A stretch of 6,292 nucleotides of DNA from Candidatus Woesearchaeota archaeon (lineage in GTDB: Archaea; Nanobdellota; Nanobdellia; Woesearchaeales; JABIAG01). The position numbers and the translations under genes are program-made. Below, piece by piece: positions 1-5,213 of the stretch; the first letter of the stretch is position 1; the number at the start of each line of letters is the position of its first letter. The DNA lies in the NCBI GenBank assembly GCA_019323235.1, contig JAHWHN010000025.1, forward strand, positions 1 through 6,292, read 5' to 3'. The notes beneath the pieces are model-generated. The model was not told where the DNA came from and searched no databases. It saw nothing but the letters and a program-made list of their open reading frames with translations.

Positions 1-461
1 ATAAAGAAGATGACATTAAAATAGCGGCTGCGATTAACGCATATAAAAGAACAAAAGCAACATACTTAAAAACATATCCTCAAGTTCATAATGTTCTTAT
101 TAAATTAATAAAAAAAGGAATTAAACTGGCAGTAATCTCAGATGCTCCAAAAATAAAAATGTTACAAAGACTAGATTCTGTACATTTAATACCTTTCTTT
201 GATGTAATCATTGGTGATGCAAACAAACCAAACATTGAAAGTTTTGAATTAGCAATGAAACAAATGGATGTTGGAAAAAGTGAAGTAATAATGATTGGGG
301 ACTGGCCAGAAAGAGATTTTGAAGGCGCTAAAAATACTGGAATTAAATTTTGTTTTGCTAGATATGGTTCAAACTTTGAAAATCAACTAGATGCTGATTA
401 TGTAGCTGATGAATTCCAAGACATACTAAAAATCGTAGAAAAAGAAAATGAATCTCAATGA
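1..461 (+). CDS. HAD-superfamily hydrolase, C-terminal part (5' end outside window)
   Basis: The reading frame is open from base 3, giving 152 residues before the TGA at 459-461, so the gene starts upstream of the window. Three of the four HAD motifs are visible, numbered from the first whole codon: motif II in AVISDA (Ser46), the motif III lysine in ANKPN (Lys75), and motif IV as GDWPERD (Asp100 and Asp105, the GDxxxxD Mg-binding pattern). Motif I, with the nucleophilic Asp, must lie in the missing part. HAD enzymes of this layout are mostly soluble Mg-dependent phosphatases. The spacing and the FARYG-like segment after motif IV resemble archaeal phosphatase-like HAD proteins, but the substrate cannot be told. 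The ATG at 159 falls between motifs II and III, so it is an internal methionine and not the start. The end overlaps the next gene by 14 bases, suggesting co-transcription. Confidence 0.88.
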   Translation, partial: KEDDIKIAAAINAYKRTKATYLKTYPQVHNVLIKLIKKGIKLAVISDAPKIKMLQRLDSVHLIPFFDVIIGDANKPNIESFELAMKQMDVGKSEVIMIGDWPERDFEGAKNTGIKFCFARYGSNFENQLDADYVADEFQDILKIVEKENESQ

Positions 462-1182
462 ATTAACTAATAAAAAGAACATAATTCTTACAAAAAGAGG
501 AAATAGAGCAATTTTATTAGCATTAAGATATGCTAAAAATAAAGGATATGAACATTTATACTTTGCAGATCAAGGTTCTTGGATAACTTATGAACAGTAT
601 GGAAGAAAATTAAAATTCAAACTACATAGATTAATGACAGAAAAAGGTTTAATTAAATTTAACAGAATTAAAGAAAATGCTGCAGTAATTTTTAATGACA
701 TGCCATCTTATGCATTTCTACAAAATGAATTTAATCCAGAAGAATTAAAGAAAAAAAACATTCTTTCAATTGGTGACATAACAGGTTCAATTGGAACAAG
801 AATTTGTAAAGCAGATATTTTAGTATGTAGTTTTTCTGATACAAAAATGATTGATGTTGGAAGTGGTGGTTGTATAGCTTCAGATTTAGACTTAGAATTG
901 GAAGATGAGTTTGACGAAAAAGAATTAATACAACAAAGAATTGATGAACTTCCTGATAGATTAAAATTTCTAAGACAAAAACGAGAGGAAATAATATCAA
1001 AAATAGGCAAAGACAAAGTAATACATTACGATCCAAAAGGAATTAATATATTAACAAAAAAAGATTCTTCAGTTAAAATATATTGTGAATCTCAAAAATT
1101 AACAATTAAAGAATGTCCAATGGATATAAAAATCAAAGAACCTGCGTATAGCATAGAAGTACAAGAATTAAAACATATTTAA
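448..1182 (+). CDS. Compact DegT/DnrJ/EryC1/StrS-like PLP-fold protein
   Basis: A 244-residue protein with the landmarks of the DegT/DnrJ/EryC1/StrS (sugar aminotransferase) fold. GNRAILLAL near residue 18 resembles the N-terminal Gly-x-x-Ala cofactor-phosphate loop. SIGDITGSIG has Asp110 where the family has the Asp that pairs with the pyridine nitrogen of PLP. SFSDTKMIDVGSGG (128-141) matches the Schiff-base lysine motif SFxxTKxxxxGxGG, making Lys133 the likely PLP lysine. Residues 158-190 look like the long helix with an R-x-x-R-E-E-I pattern that precedes the small domain. Typical members are about 360-400 residues. Here the segment between the lysine motif and that helix, and the C-terminal domain, are greatly shortened, yet the frame is intact and ends cleanly. 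It could be a minimal aminotransferase or a non-catalytic relative. The ATG lies inside the HAD gene end, and no strong ribosome binding site precedes it. The 3' end overlaps the convergent dus gene by 4 bases. Confidence 0.78.
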   Translation: MNLNELTNKKNIILTKRGNRAILLALRYAKNKGYEHLYFADQGSWITYEQYGRKLKFKLHRLMTEKGLIKFNRIKENAAVIFNDMPSYAFLQNEFNPEELKKKNILSIGDITGSIGTRICKADILVCSFSDTKMIDVGSGGCIASDLDLELEDEFDEKELIQQRIDELPDRLKFLRQKREEIISKIGKDKVIHYDPKGINILTKKDSSVKIYCESQKLTIKECPMDIKIKEPAYSIEVQELKHI

Positions 1183-2141
1183 ACTCTTTTTAATAACTCA
1201 TAAATATCATCCATGTTCTTAGTATGAGTTAAATCAATCATAGTTTGCTTATGATTCTCTAAACCTTTCAAGAAAGATTGCATATGAACTTTAATATGTT
1301 GAAACCCAACATTATATTCCTTAGCGTAATTTAAATATTGATCAATACACTTTCTTTTTTCCTTTTCAAAATCAAAATTCCATTTTTTCTTATTATCAAT
1401 TTCTTCAATAAATTGCTTGAAAATAAAAGGATCTTTAACAGCTTGTCTACCAATCATAACGGCATCCGAAATTTTCAACATTTCTTTACAAGATTTAACA
1501 TCAGTAATGTTACCATTACCAATTAAAGGAATATTTACTTCATCATGAATTTCTTTAACAGCATTTAAATCAACCTCTCCTTCATAACCTTGGCCTGAAG
1601 TTCTTGCATGAACTGTAACAAAATCCATATTTTCTTCTTCTGCAATCTTTGCAATTTTCAAATATGGTTTAGATTGACGTTTGTGTTTTGAATCAATTCC
1701 TAATCTAATTTTAACAGAAATTGGAAGATGAGAGTGTTTATTCATAGTCTTAAATAATTCTCTAACTAAATTAGGTTGATTTAACAAAGCACTTCCTAAA
1801 TTTTGTTCCATTATATTTTTAGATGGACATCCCAAGTTTAAATCAATAGATTTAATATTCTCAATACCCTCATAAAACTCTTGATTCTTAACAATCTCAA
1901 TAGATTGTTTTAATTCATCTGGTGAATTTGAAATAAACTGAACTCCAAAATTTTCATCATGAAAATCACATCTTCTTCTAAAAGAATCAGTCTTTCTAAT
2001 AAATCCTGCAGTAGAAATTAATTCAGTAAAAGTAAAACTAGCTCCATAATCAGAACATAATCTTCTCAATGCAGTATCTGTATAAATTGCCATAGGTGCT
2101 AATAAAAATTTATTCTTAATTTTTAATCTTCCAAGATTCAT
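1179..2141 (-). CDS. dus: tRNA-dihydrouridine synthase (Dus family)
   Basis: A 320-residue protein, normal length for Dus, which reduces specific uridines of tRNA to dihydrouridine with FMN and NAD(P)H in the cytoplasm. It has a TIM-barrel core. LLAPMAIYTD (13-22) is the N-terminal FMN-binding strand, followed by FTELIST. GVQFISNSPDEL is the usual VQ strand. LNLGCPSKN (101-109) carries the catalytic Cys105, and NLGSALL follows it. SVKIRLG (142-148) supplies FMN-contacting Lys144, VTVHART (176-182) His178, IGNGNI (207-212) and MIGRQA (229-234) the phosphate-binding loops. Residues about 245-320 form the C-terminal helical tRNA-binding domain. One oddity is APMAIYTD where most relatives have APMAGVTD. 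The start is supported by a TATA-like box about 26 bases upstream. The tRNA position modified cannot be deduced. It stands alone, diverging from the Cys-rich gene and converging on the DegT-like gene. Confidence 0.95.
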   Translation of the reverse strand: MNLGRLKIKNKFLLAPMAIYTDTALRRLCSDYGASFTFTELISTAGFIRKTDSFRRRCDFHDENFGVQFISNSPDELKQSIEIVKNQEFYEGIENIKSIDLNLGCPSKNIMEQNLGSALLNQPNLVRELFKTMNKHSHLPISVKIRLGIDSKHKRQSKPYLKIAKIAEEENMDFVTVHARTSGQGYEGEVDLNAVKEIHDEVNIPLIGNGNITDVKSCKEMLKISDAVMIGRQAVKDPFIFKQFIEEIDNKKKWNFDFEKEKRKCIDQYLNYAKEYNVGFQHIKVHMQSFLKGLENHKQTMIDLTHTKNMDDIYELLKRV

Positions 2142-2163
2142 TTAATTAAAAACAATATTACAA

Positions 2164-2171
2164 TTTATTAA
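2164..2171 (-). promoter_or_regulatory. TATA-like box of the dus gene
   Basis: Read on the minus strand this is TTAATAAA, centred about 26 bases upstream of the dus ATG (A at 2141). That matches an archaeal TBP site directing transcription to start at or within a few bases of the start codon, so the mRNA would be essentially leaderless. There is no purine-rich ribosome binding site between box and ATG. The motif is weak in an AT-rich background; the spacing shared with three other genes here is the main support. Confidence 0.5.
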
Positions 2172-2197
2172 TCTTTTTGTAACAATCTGGCATATAT

Positions 2198-2207
2198 TGT
2201 ATATACA
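2198..2207. promoter_or_regulatory. 10-bp perfect palindrome between divergent promoters (possible operator)
   Basis: TGTATATACA is a perfect inverted repeat. It lies between the TATA boxes of the dus gene (2164-2171) and of the Cys-rich gene (2221-2228), 13 bases upstream of the latter. A dimeric winged-helix or ribbon-helix-helix regulator could bind such a site. Short AT-rich palindromes also arise by chance in DNA of this composition, so the regulatory role is only a suggestion. Confidence 0.25.
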
Positions 2208-2220
2208 TCATAACAATCTT

Positions 2221-2228
2221 TTTAAATA
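2221..2228 (+). promoter_or_regulatory. TATA box of the Cys-rich orphan gene
   Basis: TTTAAATA, within the longer TTTTTAAATAAA at 2219-2230, is a near-consensus archaeal TATA box centred about 28 bases upstream of the ATG at 2253. The distance implies a leaderless or nearly leaderless transcript. It favours the ATG at 2253 over the second in-frame ATG at 2277, which would be about 52 bases from the box. Confidence 0.65.
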
Positions 2229-2252
2229 AAGTAGTCTTTCTATGTCTTTATC

Positions 2253-3098
2253 ATGAATAAAAACTCAAATTATAATATGGCTGATTTGGCAAAATCAGTA
2301 TTCCCAGTTAAATCCAATAACGAATTTTCAATGGAAGATTTTTTTAAAAGTATTGAATGTCAATTAGGAAGTTGTTGTACAAAAGTTGAGTATAAAACTT
2401 GTTCAGATGGACATTCTTGTTTTTGCGCAGAAAATTTAATTCCTTTTTTCTTTGATAATGATTCTAATGAAGATAGAATTCAATATTTAGGAAGAGAAAT
2501 TGCAAGTTTATTACCAAAAGGAACAACAGTTAATCAAAATGGAGTTTATATTACTCAAAATGGTTTTGAAGATGATCTTTATGATAACTCAGAAGCAGAA
2601 GAATCATCAAGTTATGAACCTTTAATTTTCAAACCTGGCTCTCAATGGGAGTTAGAAGATATTGAGAAAGTAAAACCTAGTGATTTAGATATCAAATCTA
2701 GTAAATTACCAAATGCAGCAAAAAAGGCATTAGAAGAAAGAGTAAGTTTTGGAAAATATCCTCTTGGGTTTGAAGGTGAATTATCTATTGTTGATGAAGA
2801 TGAATTATCCAAAGAAAGATTAGATTCTTGGGAAAGTTTATCTACATTAAAGAATTTCATAAGTGATTATTGTAAATCTAGAGGGATGGAATGTTTAGTT
2901 AAAAGATATGGTGCATTCTTCCAAGGCGCTGATCCTTCAAAAATTAAAAATCTTGAACTTGGCGATATCAAAGGATACAGTATTTTATTATCTGGTTCTA
3001 AAGATAATCAATTATTTTTAATGAACATGTATCTAGATTTTATGGATAAAAGATTAATGATTGATGCTTTTGACTGTTCAAAAGAAATTCAATATTAA
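2253..3098 (+). CDS. Hypothetical protein with N-terminal Cys/His cluster and acidic middle
   Basis: I do not recognise this 281-residue protein. Residues 36-58 hold six Cys and one His (C36, C41, C42, C50, H54, C56, C58; pattern C-x4-CC-x7-C-x3-H-x-C-x-C). This suggests a zinc-binding knuckle or, less likely, a metal cluster, but it matches no ferredoxin or classic zinc-finger spacing that I know. A short hydrophobic patch (NLIPFFF, 61-67) follows. Residues about 105-165 are acidic and Ser-rich (EDDLYDNSEAEESSS) and probably flexible. Residues about 195-277 look like a compact alpha/beta domain (YSILLSG, QLFLMNMYLDF, LMIDAFD). There is no signal peptide or membrane helix, so it is probably cytoplasmic. 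The start is set by the TATA box 28 bases upstream. It appears monocistronic, diverges from dus, and ends 15 bases from the convergent kinase-like gene. An intact frame and sensible composition argue that it is a real gene. Confidence 0.85.
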   Translation: MNKNSNYNMADLAKSVFPVKSNNEFSMEDFFKSIECQLGSCCTKVEYKTCSDGHSCFCAENLIPFFFDNDSNEDRIQYLGREIASLLPKGTTVNQNGVYITQNGFEDDLYDNSEAEESSSYEPLIFKPGSQWELEDIEKVKPSDLDIKSSKLPNAAKKALEERVSFGKYPLGFEGELSIVDEDELSKERLDSWESLSTLKNFISDYCKSRGMECLVKRYGAFFQGADPSKIKNLELGDIKGYSILLSGSKDNQLFLMNMYLDFMDKRLMIDAFDCSKEIQY

Positions 3099-3122
3099 TT
3101 TTAATTTATTTTTTTAAATTTT
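3099..3122 (+). terminator. T-rich terminator after the Cys-rich gene
   Basis: Immediately after the TAA at 3096-3098 the + strand is almost all T and A, with a run of seven T at 3109-3115 and further T clusters. Archaeal RNA polymerase terminates at such T runs without needing a hairpin, and no hairpin is evident. The T run covers the last bases of the convergent kinase-like gene, so the two genes share this boundary. Confidence 0.5.
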
Positions 3123-5123
3123 CATTATCATTTCTTTTAAATCATCAAAACCTAATTCCGAGCAAGAATTTAAAGCGAAATCTAAATAAATTTTTCTTTG
3201 TTTATCATTACCATTCTCATCAACAATTGTTCTAGAAATATAACTCAAAGCAGAAGGAATTGAAGCCATTAAAAAACACTTGCAACTGTCCCATAATTTA
3301 TATCCATCACAATAGGCATTAACGATTGCTTCATAATTATTACCTTTTAATCCGGATTGTATTGCTAATTTATTTAATTGAAATGGCCATTCTATAATTC
3401 CTTTATCATCTAAATCTAATCTGGTAATTTTCTCATTAACAATATATTGTTCTCCATGTGGATCAGCATCATAAAAAGAATTTTGTTCTGAAATACAATT
3501 CCAAATTTCTTTCCAACTTTCACTTCTAATTATATTTATCAAATCTAAATCATAAGTCAGGATTCTACTTTCTACTTCAGTTTTATAATCTCTCTTAGAT
3601 TTTTTAGAATCAAGACGTGTGTGTATTAATTTTAAGAACTTAGAAGCTTTAACAAAGGTTTCTAAATCTTTAATATTCATTAAAGTAGGACCTTCTTTGA
3701 ATTCAGAAATCAAATAACTTTTATCATTAAAATCAACAACCTTCAGAGAATTAATAACATCAAATTCTTCAGAATCATATATTAGATATTTAATAAATAG
3801 AGAATTTGAAAATTCTTGTTCCAAACTTTTTCTAGAATTTTCTTTTAAAGCTAAAGCATTCTTTAAAAATTCAGAAGTGGCAATACACTTAATATTATTC
3901 CCAGAAATATTCTCAAATTTGGTTTTTTCATCTCTCAATAAAACTTCTAAAGTCCTTCCCCAAGTTTTGTCAATGAAGGAATCTAAATCATCATGTTTCT
4001 TTAAAAAATCAATTACTCCCTTAGCATCATATTCACTGCAATCATTCTTTAAATTATTTACAAACTTATTAAGCATAAGGGCATAAACAATGGAAAAATC
4101 ATAACTATATTCCGAATGCTCTTTAATTCTTTTAAGTTTTTGAAAAGCTTTAGTATAATTTCCATTTGTAAAATAATGATTAAATTGAATAGTATTTCTT
4201 ACTGCTAAATCTTTAATATTTCCACTTAAAAAATTAAAAAGAAAAGAATTTGTGTTATAAGTAAGGCTTTTCATATCATAATTTTGAGTTAATCCTTTTC
4301 CAGAAATAATTTTCTCTATTGAATCCTTAACATATTTAATATTCTCAGATTTTGGTTTAACAAAAAATAATTCTACTGTAGATAATTTCTTCTCTAACTT
4401 ATCTTTCTTCAAGTAATCATAAGATTGTTCTATTAATTCTTCATCTTTTTTAATTAAGCCCTTAATATACTTATAAACCGATTTCGGACCATTAATAATT
4501 CCAGGTTTGCTAAAATTGTTATATAAAATATTACTTAAAGAATTAAGAGATGAAAGAATAATCAATTCATTTAACGAAGAAATTCCCATTCTTAAAGCAT
4601 AATCTGACTCCATATCTAATATGTTATTTGTAACTGCTAATCTAGAAAGGGCATAAATCCCTAAAAGAGAATAATTTGATTTATCGTGTGATATCTTCTT
4701 AACCCTTAAAACATCATTTACTAAATAGAATCCCAAAATACCATAAAACAAAATATTAAACAAATAGTTATATGCTTCAGGATCTATCCTATACTCATAA
4801 TAAGATCTTAAATCTGAATTATATTCTTCAAGTTCTTCTTTAATATAATTTTCCGTTTCTAATTTTAATTTAGGATTTATATTTTCATTATCAATAATTT
4901 TAGAAATACTCTCAATTCTTTTTTTTCTATCTCTTATCAACTCTCTATACTCAGAAAATTCTTTTCTAAGATTAGTATGATACACTCCAGACAATGCAAA
5001 CCAAAGGGGAATACCCAATATTAACCTATAGGGTTTAGTTCTTTTAACAAAATTCTTGAATTTAGATTTAAACCTAAAATTAAAATCATTCTCATATCTT
5101 CTAACGAGATTTTCTAAATTCAT
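3114..5123 (-). CDS. Membrane-associated protein with C-terminal phosphotransferase/kinase-like domain
   Basis: A 669-residue protein with three regions. The N-terminus (1-205) has hydrophobic stretches at about 32-48, 117-137 and 150-166, and a weaker one at 176-200. A charged, helix-prone segment (51-112) lies between the first two, so it is probably membrane-anchored. The middle (about 215-395) is helical, with a TPR-like unit near 317-335 (NGNYTKAFQKLKRI). Residues about 400-610 resemble the aminoglycoside-phosphotransferase branch of the protein-kinase fold: Lys427 in ALALKEN as the ATP lysine, Glu435 or Glu437 as the helix C glutamate, a hinge at LISEFKEGPTL (471-481), DADPHGEQYIV (552-562) as the catalytic loop with Asp554 and His556, and RLDLDDKG (568-575) with metal-binding Asp570. 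The usual catalytic-loop Asn is Gln559. It may phosphorylate a small molecule or protein at the membrane, or be a pseudokinase; the substrate is unknown. It is transcribed alone, from a TATA box 25 bases upstream. Confidence 0.8.
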   Translation of the reverse strand: MNLENLVRRYENDFNFRFKSKFKNFVKRTKPYRLILGIPLWFALSGVYHTNLRKEFSEYRELIRDRKKRIESISKIIDNENINPKLKLETENYIKEELEEYNSDLRSYYEYRIDPEAYNYLFNILFYGILGFYLVNDVLRVKKISHDKSNYSLLGIYALSRLAVTNNILDMESDYALRMGISSLNELIILSSLNSLSNILYNNFSKPGIINGPKSVYKYIKGLIKKDEELIEQSYDYLKKDKLEKKLSTVELFFVKPKSENIKYVKDSIEKIISGKGLTQNYDMKSLTYNTNSFLFNFLSGNIKDLAVRNTIQFNHYFTNGNYTKAFQKLKRIKEHSEYSYDFSIVYALMLNKFVNNLKNDCSEYDAKGVIDFLKKHDDLDSFIDKTWGRTLEVLLRDEKTKFENISGNNIKCIATSEFLKNALALKENSRKSLEQEFSNSLFIKYLIYDSEEFDVINSLKVVDFNDKSYLISEFKEGPTLMNIKDLETFVKASKFLKLIHTRLDSKKSKRDYKTEVESRILTYDLDLINIIRSESWKEIWNCISEQNSFYDADPHGEQYIVNEKITRLDLDDKGIIEWPFQLNKLAIQSGLKGNNYEAIVNAYCDGYKLWDSCKCFLMASIPSALSYISRTIVDENGNDKQRKIYLDFALNSCSELGFDDLKEMIMKI

Positions 5124-5144
5124 ATGGATGTTTATTGAATTTTT

Positions 5145-5152
5145 ATTATAAA
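5145..5152 (-). promoter_or_regulatory. TATA box of the membrane kinase-like gene
   Basis: Read on the minus strand this is TTTATAAT, continuing into an A-rich stretch, centred about 25 bases upstream of the ATG (A at 5123). It is a good archaeal TATA box at leaderless spacing and supports the chosen start. No ribosome binding site is seen in between. Confidence 0.6.
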
Positions 5153-5183
5153 GATTATTGTAATTAACAAAATATTCGGTAAT

Positions 5184-5191
5184 TTTTTAAA
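5184..5191 (+). promoter_or_regulatory. TATA box of the U32-family gene
   Basis: TTTTTAAA is centred about 26 bases upstream of the ATG at 5214, the leaderless spacing seen for the other genes here. A second TATA-like string (TTTAAATA, 5206-5213) directly abuts the ATG and is too close to promote this gene. Confidence 0.55.
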
Positions 5192-5213
5192 CAGAAATCC
5201 TTCTCTTTAAATA

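Larger units (their letters stand above)
2151..2219 (+). repeat. Three AACAAT repeats spaced 30-31 bp in the divergent intergenic region
   Basis: AACAAT occurs at 2151, 2181 and 2212. The last two copies extend to the identical 9-mer TAACAATCT at 2180-2188 and 2211-2219. The spacing is close to three turns of the helix, placing the copies on the same face of the DNA and flanking the palindrome at 2198-2207. They could be protein-binding half sites, or chance in AT-rich DNA. Confidence 0.3.

Noticed and set aside
159..461. ATG at 159 as the start of a separate 100-residue gene
   Set aside because: The same frame is open back to base 3 and contains HAD motif II (AVISDA) upstream of this ATG, so it is an internal methionine.
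708..1036. Minus-strand open frames opposite the DegT-like gene
   Set aside because: Two overlapping frames with low-complexity Phe/Leu/Ser-rich translations, no promoter, and lying fully antisense to a gene with recognisable family motifs.
1338..1526. Plus-strand 62-residue open frame within dus
   Set aside because: It is antisense to conserved Dus coding sequence, with a Phe/Ile/Asn-rich translation typical of the complement of AT-rich codons.
2642..2860. Minus-strand 72-residue open frame within the Cys-rich gene
   Set aside because: It has a Ser-rich translation expected from the complement of acidic codons and no promoter or family signal.
2253..3098. Ferredoxin-type or rubredoxin-type cluster for the Cys-rich protein
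   Set aside because: The spacing has neither CxxCxxC...CP nor paired CxxC knuckles, so no specific metal centre is assigned.
3877..4086. Plus-strand 69-residue open frame within the kinase-like gene
   Set aside because: It is antisense to an intact 669-residue gene and has no supporting promoter or motif.
3114..5123. UbiB/ABC1-type atypical kinase identity for the membrane kinase-like protein
   Set aside because: The KxGQ motif and Ala-rich loop that define UbiB are absent; the catalytic-loop pattern fits APH-like kinases better.
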